A stretch of 64,000 bases of DNA from Xiphydria camelus (taxonomy: Eukaryota; Arthropoda; Insecta; Hymenoptera; Xiphydriidae): assembly GCA_963678675.1 (NCBI GenBank), contig OY783194.1:13158972-13222971 (forward strand), written 5' to 3'. Shown one piece after another: positions 46,937 through 56,192 of this stretch (its first letter is position 1; every line of letters starts with the position of its first letter). Position numbers and translations under genes: made by a program. Below the pieces are notes generated by a model. The model had not been told where the DNA came from. It searched no databases and saw only the letters and a program-made list of their open reading frames with translations.

Positions 46937-47155
46937 CCCCCTGGGAAAAAATGATTATATATAATCATATATATAATTATATATAACTAATCAGATATAA
47001 TCAGATCTAGTCATATATAACCATATATGGTTATATATAACAATATATAAATTGTTATGTATAATCATATATGGTTATATATGACTAGATCGCGCCAATT
47101 TTCGGATCTGATTATATCTGATTAGTTATATATAATTATATATGGTTCTCTACAT
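46937..47155. repeat. AT-rich palindromic repeat with CCTGGGAAAAAATGATTATA end
   Basis: Built from ATATATAATCATATAT and TCTGATTATATCTGATTAG units in both orientations. The boundary sequence GGGAAAAAATGATTATA recurs inverted at about 55,140-55,160, where a similar AT-rich block ends, so the two are copies of one family. Confidence 0.75.
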
Positions 47156-47162
47156 GGAGAAA

Positions 47163-47325
47163 AGATTACGATTCCTGTTCTCATACTTCGTGTAGCAATT
47201 TCCATGTATTGGACACTTTGAGTGTTAGATTCATACGTATATGACTCTAACACTCGAAGTGCGCATGCAATACATCAAAATTGCTATACCAAGTATGAGA
47301 ATTTTACCAACCGTAATCTTCTTTC
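47163..47325. repeat. Long imperfect hairpin
   Basis: AAGATTACG, CTCATACTT, TGTAGCAATTT, GTATTG, CACTTTGAGTGTTAGA each have an inverted partner in reverse order on the far side of a short loop at about 47,237. A single hairpin with bulges, about 70 bp per arm; MITE or hairpin RNA precursor. Confidence 0.7.
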
Positions 47326-47329
47326 TGTA

Positions 47330-48050
47330 TATATCAGAATTTTTTCGTAATCGTTCGGATTTAATTATATCTGATGCATCAGGTATAATTAGATATATAA
47401 TATGGTGGTATACGATTCTTTTTGTGGAATCTAAAAAAACTAAAAATCAATTTTTTTATTACAGTGTTAAATTATTTATTTAATTTTTTGGTACAATACA
47501 TATCGATTTACTTACATATATATGTATATATATGTATATTATTTGATTTCGATTTATACGAAACGTGAAAAGTTAAATCTTACGTGAACAGAATTTTTCT
47601 TAATTAAATAATATTATTATGGAAAACAAAAAAACACTTTTCTTTTGATAGTAAGCAAGAGGGTGTAAACAAAACGAAAAAATGTTTTTTGATTACAAGA
47701 AGATACATGCCCCAGGAAGCTTTTATTATTTGCTCTTTCATGTATTTAGCATACATCGCATCACTGAAAAATCCGACACTAAAAAACTTCCAGGGATTTA
47801 AATCTCTATATATCTAAACAAAAAGTAGAATTAACGCAATCCAGTCAAATAATATTTAGTAAATAAATAATAATCGTAAGAGATATTTGGGGACTTTAAT
47901 CAGTAATAGTGACGTTTACCGTTATCGCCTGGTGAATTATTCCACCGAAATTATGTGGATAATACACATAAAAAATAATGGATATATAAATACTTGCGAA
48001 TAGTATTGTATTATATAAATTAGTTATTCAAATACAACTAACTTTCTCAC
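47330..48050. other. AT-rich spacer
   Basis: No gene seen; downstream flank or intron of the minus-strand exon ending at 48,051. Confidence 0.5.
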
Positions 48051-48239
48051 CCGTCCAATTTTTCCCAAACATTTGGTCATCCGTCTCATCTGTTAGTGGT
48101 TCAGCGTCATCTTTATCTTCTCTTTCTTTCTTGATAGGATCGGTAGTCTTTCTATTTTCTTGATCTTCATTGCCAAAAAAGCTATCAATTTTTGTGGCGT
48201 CATCTTCCTCCACTGCTCCCTCGCTAGACTCACTCGTCT
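48051..48239 (-). CDS. Exon of an unrecognised host-like protein (downstream, acidic)
   Basis: Minus strand, after CTTTTCCACTATGACAG (acceptor) and before GTGAGA (donor at 48,049-48,050). 189 bp, strongly acidic and hydrophilic: ETSESSEGAVEEDDATK, IDSFFGNEDQENRK, KKEREDKDDAEPL, MFGKNWTG. Likely a disordered linker. Phase 1 at both ends, compatible with the exon at 48,839-49,011. The 599-bp intron contains a palindromic element. No further exons were identified to the left (47.3-48.0 kb). Confidence 0.48.
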
Positions 48240-48296
48240 CTGTCATAGTGGAAAAGTCATCTTCATTTGTAATTGTTATCTTCTCCGTTTTGTAAT

Positions 48297-48738
48297 ATCA
48301 GTCGTATTATAATACGCCTAGGCTTTTACAATACGCCTAGGCGTATTGTAATACTTCCGAAATCATGAAGAATCTGACAGTGTAACTGAAAATTTTAGGC
48401 GCATTATTGTGGCTTCGCTCGCTTCATTCCCTCCACCGATTCTAACCTAACCTAACCTAATCTAACACATTAAAATATAAATAAATTAGATTCGGTAAGG
48501 TTAGATTATCGCTCGCTCCGCCGATTCTAGCTTAATCTAACGTAATCTAACCTCTTACCGAATCTAATTTATTTACATTTTAATATATTAGATTAGTTTA
48601 GGTTAGGTTAGAATCGGCGAAGCGAGCGAAGCCACAAAAGCTATTTGCCCATGCAAAAGCAGGCGTAGGTATTATAATACGACTAAAATTATCAGTCAAA
48701 TTGTCAGGTTCTTCATGATTTCGGTAGTATCACAATAC
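48297..48738. mobile_element. Palindromic element in the intron
   Basis: 'ttccgaaatcatgaagaa' at about 48,355 pairs with 'ttcttcatgatttcggta' at about 48,726; arms include 'gtggcttcgctcgcttc' and TCTAACCTAACC/GGTTAGGTTAGA. The central ACCTAA units are part of this element and are not telomere repeats. Confidence 0.8.
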
Positions 48739-48838
48739 ACGCTTGCGACATACATACTACGTAGCATTCAGCCATTTATCACATGTATTATTGCGAAGGA
48801 GTTTATCAGTTTACATAAAGAATTGTATAAAGGTTTAC

Positions 48839-49011
48839 CTGAACGCATGATTACTGTTCCTTCGTACTTCACATTTTGCCAAAAAAAGTACACCTTTTCG
48901 CCATTTTTCGGTGGCTGCGTTTCGTTGTAAATGACCTCTGCATCTTCTACGATGCTATATGAACCATCCGCGTCACAATTGCTGAGGAACATTTTTCTAT
49001 CACCGTTAGCA
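48839..49011 (-). CDS. Exon of an unrecognised host-like protein (upstream exon)
   Basis: Read on the minus strand: a pyrimidine tract and CTACAG precede it, and GTAAAC follows (donor at 48,837-48,838). It reads NGDRKMFLSNCDADGSYSIV, EDAEVIYNETQPPKNGEKV, YFFWQNVKYEGTVIMRS. The last part, a hydrophobic FFWxxxxYEGTVI strand pair, resembles small beta-barrel modules at the N-terminus of some insect nuclear proteins, but I do not recognise the gene. It ends in phase 1 and the next exon (48,051-48,239) starts in the matching phase, so the two join without a stop. It lies between the ends of candidate element Y, so a transposon gene is also possible. Confidence 0.5.
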
Positions 49012-49552
49012 CTGTAGATGAGAATAATCGCGAAACAATAATGCACTAGCAATGGCTAATCGATTCGCATCGAACGACGCTAATTGAAGTTAGGTGCATT
49101 GCGAAAGCTAACCCCTTACACTCTATATACGCTGAAACTAGGAAAAAGCCGGCCGGGCCGTGCCAACAAGGCCGCATCTAATGGGGGGCCAAAAGACCTC
49201 ATACCTTCTCTAGAAAAGGGCGCTAAGCACGAAGGCGTCTCATTATCTAGAAGCGGCCCTGAGTACAAAACCCGTGCGCCCGAATATTCACGGAAGGAGC
49301 CAAACGGTGGAGCCCGAATAACGGAATTTGAAACACAATAGGTAGGTACCTATCTTGCGACTGACAAGGGGGCCTGCCGAAAGTCGGAGCACCGATTGTA
49401 ATGAATTTTTTTTTATAAATAAAGGGAAGTCCCCTGAGTAACGCACATACTCTACTTTTGTCCAATGCGCGTTTGTTTATTTAAAAAAAAATAAATTGTT
49501 TTGACGCATAAAGTGTGTACTGTAATGAAATACTCTGCGTCCAAGATGGCGG

Positions 49553-49640
49553 CGTGGCGCAGTCAGCTAAGGTACAGACTTACCACGCGGGCGTCCCGCG
49601 TTCGATTCACGTGCATGCACTTTTTTTTTTTTTTTTTTTT
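49553..49640 (+). promoter_or_regulatory. tRNA-like pol III unit in left arm of C
   Basis: A box TGGCGCAGTCAG at 49,555-49,566, B box GTTCGATTCAC at 49,600-49,610, then a run of about 20 T from 49,621. Same layout as in B although the two elements have diverged elsewhere. The opposite unit (about 50,167-50,216 and 52,617-52,640, minus) is cut by element D. Confidence 0.7.
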
Positions 49641-49839
49641 GGCCAATTTCGAACTTTTTCACTTTTTTCATTATTCAAACTATTTCTACTAATCCTTAGA
49701 AGTAAAATAAGTCTAGGTAACGTGAATAAAAAAATTTTTGCATTTAAAACTATATTTTGAACGATTTTTTCTAATCATTCGAAGACAAATTAGTGAAGTT
49801 TTGGTGACAATTTCTATGCTTCACGTGAAATGACGTCAA

Positions 49840-49990
49840 TGCCGTAACGTTTATGAAATGTGCTTGGTGTAAAGAGATTTTGTGTTTTAAGTGTTTATAT
49901 GATATTTATCATTCTAAAGTATGTAAGATGTCGGCCCCAGAATAACCATCGGAATCGTCCGATGGAATTAGCGATAAGTATACCAATTAA
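49840..49990 (+). pseudogene. C-terminal remnant of the pogo-like transposase in C
   Basis: Reads AVTFMKCAWCKEILCFKC, LYDIYHSKVCKMSAPE, a stop (TAA, about 49,942), then PSESSDGISDKYTN and the native stop. Nearly identical to the end of the gene in B. No catalytic residues are left, so C is non-autonomous. Confidence 0.85.
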
Positions 49991-50549
49991 ATGTAAAAAT
50001 TCACTTGTTACGAATAAATGAAAATGCTTTTTGTAATTGAGCACATGTTTACATTTGTTTTTCGCCTTACCTAGATTTATTTTACTTCTAAGGATTAGTA
50101 GAATTAGTTTGAATAATAAAAAAAGTGAAAAAGTTCGAAGTTGGTCAAAAAAATAAGAAAAAAAGTGCATGCACGGAAATCAAACGCGGGACGTTCGCAT
50201 GGTAAGTCTGTGCCTTCAGGGAAATAAGACTTCCTCTGCGGAATGAGAGAAAGCAAGCTGGATTTTTGCAGAGATCTTCGTTTTGATGTTCTAATGAAGC
50301 ACCAATAAGTCTCATATGCTCACCCTTGTGCGTCTCGAGATATCAAAGGTCAAAGGTCATGAAAATCAGTTTTTTGCGAAAATCTCGCTTCCGGTTAGTC
50401 TGATGTCTTAAGAAGTTTTAACAAAATTTACGTAAAACAGCATTCTCTACAAGTTTGATTCTATATATTTTTTTGTAATATCAACCGTTTTCGAGATATA
50501 GCGTGAAGGAGCGGGAGCGCGCATTTTTGAATAGATCATAGTGTATATA

Positions 50550-50784
50550 CTACCCAATTATGGAGAAAGGCAGTAATTAGCAAAATAAATCGAAGTGCGT
50601 TTCTTGGTACCATTGAATATCTTCAATTACTTTGTAACCAAATTTTGTACCCTTTCGTAGTGTTAAAGGTAGGTTTTATTAGTAATCTGTCTTGGAAACC
50701 CTTCGGCAAAAGGCATCGAAGTTAAAGTTGATTTTCCACAAATTTGTTGGTTAGCAATTACTGCCTTTCTCCATAGTTGGGCAG
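50550..50784. mobile_element. 235-bp MITE in left arm of D
   Basis: Starts CTACCCAATTATGGAGAAAG and ends with the complement of CTGCCCAACTATGGAGAAAG, flanked by TATA (50,546-50,549; 50,785-50,788). The right arm of D shows the unoccupied site near 52,270. Non-coding; superfamily open. Confidence 0.85.
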
Positions 50785-51011
50785 TATACTGCTTAGCTAT
50801 AACTATAAATGCACTTTTCTTAGTAGTTATACTAAAAAATTGAATTCCTATTATTATTTCAGTTAAAAGTTTGTTCATTTATAAAAGAGAATATAATAAA
50901 TAATTAATAACAAAAAATGCATCCTTTTCCGCACCACTTTTGAAGTAGAATGCAAGGCGCGTTTTTTTAGACATGGCTTCTGAACAGTAACCGATTCACG
51001 TCTTTCGCAAT

Positions 51012-51170
51012 TGCCAGCGTGCTTTATGTTTCCTCTTCTTCGTCCTCGTCTTCTTCAGGTTCCTCAAGTAGTTCTACCACAATATTGTTTTCATCATCAC
51101 ACGCTTCCGCTGTATCTAATTGCAAAATCTCTTCAGGCTCATGGCCACTGAAGTCTTCAATCTAAGTTCT
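51012..51170 (-). pseudogene. Inverted copy of the PIN-like gene's acidic C-terminus
   Basis: On the minus strand it repeats the end of the gene at 51,820-51,970 (segments for FSGHEPEEILQLDTAE and the Glu/Asp-rich end). It lies in the left arm of D and arises from arm duplication; it is not a separate gene. Confidence 0.8.
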
Positions 51171-51221
51171 AACATATTTGTTATATTTGACGGTTAGTCA
51201 GACAATTTTAAAAATATAAAA

Positions 51222-51950
51222 GCAATGGAGCAATTAAGACGAACTATTGCACTGTCTACATCTTATGAAGTTCGCTTTGATGCAACAATGAATGTGCCAA
51301 TCAGCCAAGAAAAGTTCTTATCAAACCGATGCAACAAAAACATTTTTATTGAAATGCTTATTGAACAGCTACAAGCTGCTAACATCGCTACAATATAAGC
51401 CAAGGATGATGCGGATGTCCTAATCATCGAAACAGCCATCGAAGTATCGGAAAGAGAAAGAACCGCCGTCATCATTAGAGAAGACATTGATTTGCTTGTT
51501 CTTTTAGGGGGGGGGGGGGGGGGGGGGTCTAAAAATCAATTTTTTAAATTGCCTTTTCTTATAGTAAAACATTTAAAGAATGTTGCTTCCAAATTTCAAG
51601 TCAATCGAAGCAAAACTCTCAGTCATAGATCTTTAAAAAACGAGATGCTAGAGCCGAAAACAACACTATTGCCACCTGCCCCAGACGAACTATTAAACAC
51701 AATCTTCTGCAATTGTAAAAAAGGATGTGGTGCGCAGTGTGGACGTAGAAAAGTAGGACTACCATGCTCTACAGTTTGTGGTTAGTGTCACGGACAGGCA
51801 TGCCTGAATCCTTCCTCAGAATTGCAAGACATTGAAAACTTCAGTGGCCATGAGCCTGAAGAGATTTTGCAATTAGATACAGCGGAACCGTATGATGATA
51901 AAGACAAAACTACTTGAGGAACCTGAAGAAGACGAGGACGAAGAAGAGGA
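51222..51950 (+). pseudogene. PIN/XPG-nuclease-like gene of element D, internally deleted
   Basis: Reads MNVPISQEKFLSNRCNKN, a TAA at about 51,396, then KDDADVLIIETAIEV, VIIREDIDLLVLL, a poly-Gly run from 19 consecutive G (51,508-51,526), then a jump to LPPAPDELLNTIFCNCKKGC, GAQCGRRKVGLPCSTVCG, a stop, and CHGQACLNPSSELQD with a Glu/Asp-rich end. The acidic pairs (DDAD and REDIDLL) align with those of element K, and the CxC tail is better kept here. The segment with GCDTTSAL and WGW is missing, replaced at the G run. Not functional. Confidence 0.7.
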
Positions 51951-52823
51951 AACATAAAGCACGCCGGCAACTGCGGAAGACGTGAATCGGTTACTGTTCA
52001 GAAACTTTGGTTAATATCGAAAACATGGATTAGGCCAGTAGGGTAAACATGGATTAGGGTAGTAGGTACATGTGGTTGTAGTAACATATCTTAAAAAAAC
52101 GCGCCTTCCATTCTACTTCAAAAGTAGTGCGGAAAAGGATGCATTATTTGTTATGAATTATTTATTATATTTTTTTATAAATGAACAAACTTTTAATTGA
52201 AACAATAATAGGAATTCAATTTTTTAGTAACTACTAAGAAAAGTGCATTTATAGTTATAGCTAAGCAGTATATACAGTATTACCTATTCAAAAATGCGCG
52301 CTCCCGCTTCTTCACGGTATATCTCGAAGACGGTTGATCGTACAAAAAAATGTATATAATCAAACTTGTAGAGAATACTATTTTACGTAAATTTTGTTAA
52401 AACTTCTTAAGATATCAGACTAGCCGGAAGCGAGATTTTCGCAAAAAACTGATTTTCATGACCTTTGACCTTCGATATCTCGAGACGCACAAGGGTGAGC
52501 ATATGAGACTTTTTGATGCTTCATTAGAACATCAAAACGAAGATCTCTGCAAAACTCTAGCTTGCTTTCTCTCATTCCGCAGATGGGGTTTTTATATGCC
52601 TTATTTCCCTGGACTATTAGCCGACTGCGCCACGCCGCCATCTTGGACGCCGAGTATTTCATTACAGTACACACTTTACCCGTCAAAACAATTAATTTTT
52701 TTTAAATAAACAAACGCGCATTGGAAAAAAGTAGAGTATGAGCGTTACTCAGGGGACTTACCTTTATTTATAAAAAAAATTCATTACAATCGGTGCTCCG
52801 ACTTTCGGCAGGTCCCCTTGTGA

Positions 52824-53404
52824 GCGCGAGATAATATAGCCGCGCCTCTATTTAGTTCACGCGATGGAGCTCTTGTTTCTACATGAAATTGAAATTCAAA
52901 TGAATTTGAATCAAAAACTTTAAAAAAATATTTAATTATTACATATGATTAGAACAAATTCTGTATAAGTAATAATAATATGATTAATTAACAGCGAAAT
53001 ACAAATAAGTGAAAGCAAATCACGGCAGTAATATTTGAACTGAAATAAATTTTCAGATTATGTCACTATCACTAGACCTAAAAATGAAAAACAAAATATA
53101 AATAAACAATTAAATATCAATAAACATATCTAAAAATAAAATTAATAATCCTGCATGGTGTGATACTTTATAAAATATTCCGGTACATGCAAAACATTCT
53201 GGCATTGTTCGTCGGCTTTTTGCCGCCAATTGTTTATATAATGATAGTGATTGTTCTCTATAGAGACTCCATGCAAACTCAGTTCGTACTGTATACATAT
53301 GTAATCATATATGGCTAGCACTGGCTCATAAATGATCAGATATATTACTACATCTGATTATATATAAGTTCATACTATAACTTGCGTTTTTATATCTCAC
53401 AATA
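52824..53404. other. AT-rich spacer
   Basis: No gene. From about 53,290 it joins the CATATATGGCTAG/ATGATCAGATAT repeat that continues after element T. Confidence 0.5.
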
Positions 53405-54696
53405 TGTGACCGTGCCCCAAGAAAGGGACCTTATGGGTAAAAAAACCGGTTTTGAGTTATTGATAGGTTCGGCATGTACACGCGCTCCTCTTTCTAATGA
53501 AATTTCACCCAGATTGCTATCTTGAAAATTGACTGAGATACAAGCGATTAAAAAAACGAATTTATTCTGAAAAATACGAAAAACAAACAATAGTATCTAC
53601 TGTACAAGTAAATGTTTTAAGTTTCTTTCCGGGGTCGTCCTCTTCCTCTTCTAGAGTTTGGAGAGAGATGCGCCGATTTCTTATCTTCTTTTGCAGACGT
53701 TGCTGAGGCGGGCCGCCCACGTTTCTTTGCTGGTTCTGCAGATGTAACTGTTTGAGAAGTTGAGGTAGTTGCTTCAGAGGTTGAGGCAGGCTGCTCACGT
53801 TTCGGGCGCCCTTTCAGTTTTGTGGCCAGTGGAACGCGCGGTTTTTTTATAAATTTATCCATATTGTTCGGGTGGGAACAAAGCGGACGTACTTCCTTGT
53901 ATAGGTACCATTTTCGGGCATTAGAAAGTCCCTCTGCTTTCAGTTCTGGTGGATTACACGTTGGTGGCTCAAATGTCATCATCTCATACGACTCGTAATC
54001 GGAGTCTGCGTACGTTTGGCAAAGGCATGCTGAACTGTCAGCAGTGAATGTAAAATGACGAAATTTCGTAATACCAGGAAGCCTCTTGTATGCAGCTAAC
54101 AAAAATTTTTCCCAATCAGCCCACTTCACGAGAACCTGACGGGTTCTAGGATTGAATGTAGGTACAGCAAGGCTGTGTCCACTTGGTGATGCATTTACTA
54201 CGCATTGCACCAGTTCAGAAAACGTATCAATGGTCGCTTTTGCATACTTCAATTTAATAAGACCGAAAATTCTATCCGGGCTGAATCGGGTATGTCCTAC
54301 AAGTAAGAAATTCATCGTTGCTTTTTTGTTCTTATTTGTGCAAACGCGCCAGTGTAAATACCGCATTATTGCGTTGTTCTTATTTTGGCTAACGCAATTG
54401 TCAGCAAAAATGTGAAAATACAGGCTTCAACGAAATCGAACGTTATTCCAACGGAAGTTCACGAGAAATACTTCTAATTTCATTATTAATTTCACATTTC
54501 ATTATTAATTTTACTAATTTCGATTTCGATCTAGAAGTATCGCTCAGCTATCCAATGAACACGAAAAACTCACTAACGTTAATAACAGCTGCTAGGAAGC
54601 GCTACACTCGTCAATATCATGTTGCTAAACTTTAAACGTTTATTTCTCGAAAAGTAGTTTTCATCCATAAGGTCCCTTTCTTGGGGCACGGTCACA
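53405..54696. mobile_element. Element T: 1.3 kb, DUF7869-like gene
   Basis: Perfect 32-bp terminal repeats starting TGTGACCGTGCCCCAAG. Flanks ATA and ATT suggest a short AT-rich duplication but are not identical. It sits in the middle of an AT-rich tandem repeat. It encodes one gene on the minus strand; the expected N-terminal half is missing. Confidence 0.82.
53617..54366 (-). CDS. DUF7869-like protein fragment with three AT-hooks
   Basis: A 249-residue open frame. Near residues 18-40: MNFLLVGHTRFSPDRIFGLI, a block typical of the DUF7869 family found in many transposon-like genes of invertebrates; then VPTFNPRTRQVLVKWADWEK, IRKFRHF-type sequence (GITKFRHFTFTADS), LSNARKWYLYKEVRPLC. The C-terminus carries three AT-hook-like cores: KLKGRPKRE, KKRGRPAS and RGRGRPRKE, which would bind the minor groove of AT-rich DNA. 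The upstream half of the domain, where more acidic catalytic residues would be expected, is absent, so the protein is probably truncated even though the frame is clean. Assignment by memory of the family motif. Confidence 0.6.
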   Translation of the reverse strand: MRYLHWRVCTNKNKKATMNFLLVGHTRFSPDRIFGLIKLKYAKATIDTFSELVQCVVNASPSGHSLAVPTFNPRTRQVLVKWADWEKFLLAAYKRLPGITKFRHFTFTADSSACLCQTYADSDYESYEMMTFEPPTCNPPELKAEGLSNARKWYLYKEVRPLCSHPNNMDKFIKKPRVPLATKLKGRPKREQPASTSEATTSTSQTVTSAEPAKKRGRPASATSAKEDKKSAHLSPNSRRGRGRPRKET

Positions 54697-54769
54697 ATTA
54701 TATGAATTAATATATAATCAGAATATCTGCTTACATGTGAATTTACACTAAACATACATGACTATATCA

Positions 54770-55075
54770 GGACATACATGAATCCATATATGATCAGATA
54801 TACTACTATATCTGATTAGATATGGGTCAGCAATAGCCATATATAATTATATCTGAACATACATGAATCCATATATGATCAGATATACTACTATATTTGA
54901 TTAGATATGGGTCAGCACAATAGCTATATATAATTTTACCTGAACATACATGAATCCATATATGATCAGATATACTACTATATCTGATTAGATATGGGCC
55001 AGCAGTAGCTATATATAATTATATCTGATCATATATAAATCCATATATGATCAGATATCAGCATATCTCGAATCA
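54770..55075. repeat. About 88-bp AT-rich tandem repeat, 3.5 copies
   Basis: Units contain ATGAATCCATATATGATCAG, ATATACTACTATATCTGATT and 'gatatgggtcagca'. Similar sequence lies left of T (53,290-53,390), so T inserted into this array. Confidence 0.88.
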
Positions 55076-55165
55076 TATATAATTATATATAAATATATAT
55101 GATAGATTATATGAGTATATATAATTATATAATATGATTATATATGTATAATCATTTTTTCCCGG

Positions 55166-56079
55166 GCCTTTTAGAACCAAAAGCTACAGATTTATATACA
55201 TTAGTACATTTCGTCGCTACAATGTCAAACTCACGAATGTGCTACGTTTATGTTATGCAGATTTGTGAGTTTGGCATTTTAGGGACGATTTATAGGTTAG
55301 GTATCTCAATTTGTCAGTTTAATAGCAAATCCACTTACCAATGAATAGATTCCATATTGAATAGAACAATTCAATATGTGTCTATTATCTCAGTCACGCG
55401 ACTTGTATATAAAATATTTCGATAAAACACTAAAAAAAACGTCTTAGAAATGAGTGTATCATAAATTGGTACTGGACGGTTTGCGATGTTGAGGCACTGA
55501 ATTTTTGTCTTATAAACCACGGCGATCGGCCGTTCCTAGTACATATTGCGAGACGAGACAAATTTTAATACATTTCTAAATCATAGGATAAAAAGGCCGA
55601 TACAATTCGAATCCTGAATTCAAAGGCTCCCGAATGAGGTATAAAACATCTTCGGAAGTCTCCAAAATTATTCGTTAATCAAAATTAAAGCATATAGTAC
55701 AAGTCATTATTTCTTCATTTATAACCAGCGTTTCTGAATGCAGTAAGGGAACAAATAGATGATTTTTTTTCAACAAAATACCTCCAAGCAAATATTGCAT
55801 AAGTTGATTTATCATTTGAAATGATAATATACTTCTCTACATACATTTTTTTCTAAAGATCAAGTGACCAGCTTATTTTTAATTTCATTTATTCTCATAG
55901 TGTCTCATTAAATGGGGCATTGTCTCATAATATGGTCTTTTACCTTACATGTCGATAATAATTTATCTAAACAATGAACTCATACAAATTTTCGAAAACG
56001 GTGAGAGATACAGAACAAGACGATAATTGCTTAACACTTTCGCTGCGACTTTTCAGATAGGGGGCGCAGCAGTAGGTAC
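55166..56079. other. Spacer without recognised gene
   Basis: Contains a short hairpin (AATGTCAAACTCACGAAT against ATTTGTGAGTTTGGCATT, 55,221-55,278) and the right end of candidate element Y. No coding sequence. Confidence 0.45.
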
Positions 56080-56192
56080 ATTCTGTACGGTCGTTCGTTG
56101 GCATTCGTAGGACCACTCGACGAACGCCCATGTTATTCAAGGCAGTCCTACGAACGCCGCGAACGAACGCCGACGAACGACCGTACAGAATG
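56080..56192. repeat. Hairpin element with ATTCTGTACGGTCG arms
   Basis: Inverted partners at about 56,080-56,110 and 56,160-56,192, with several CGAACG units between. Small MITE-like palindrome. Confidence 0.75.

Larger units (their letters stand above)
50217..52616. mobile_element. Element D: second PIN-like element, 2.4 kb
   Basis: The right end is the complement of TAGTCCAGGGAAATAAG, followed by TTA (52,617-52,619); the left end starts at CAGGGAAATAAG and lacks the first 5 bases plus an adjacent base. The host sequence in B reads cctTAgccg, so the target was TTA. Termini agree with element K (TAGTCCAG). Arms of about 700 bp (50,217 to about 51,170, with a 235-bp MITE; about 51,820-52,616) include the 3' coding end of the PIN-like gene in inverted copy. 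Confidence 0.83.
49365..52820. mobile_element. Pogo-like family element C (relative of B)
   Basis: Starts CAAGGGGGCCTGCCGAAAG and ends CTTTCGGCAGGTCCCCTTG, flanked by TGA (49,362-49,364; 52,821-52,823). Left and right arms match those of B, including the tRNA-like unit. Only the last part of the transposase remains. Element D is inserted in the right-hand arm, inside the tRNA-like unit. Confidence 0.9.
45888..55948. mobile_element. Candidate large element (Y) with inverted subterminal repeats
   Basis: The left end GTAAGGTAAAAGACCGTATT (45,891) and right end complement of GTAAGGTAAAAGACCATATT (to about 55,948) are inverted partners. TGTCTCATAATATGG-type motifs repeat inside both ends (about 45,908, 46,095 and 46,150; 55,897 and 55,920). 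Everything between, including C, D, T and the two acidic-protein exons, would be cargo or later insertions. Alternatively these are two separate partial copies in opposite orientation. Confidence 0.4.

Noticed and set aside
48440..48620. TAACC/GGTTA repeats as telomeric sequence
   Set aside because: Only a few units, present in both orientations as part of a palindromic element, without a regular array.
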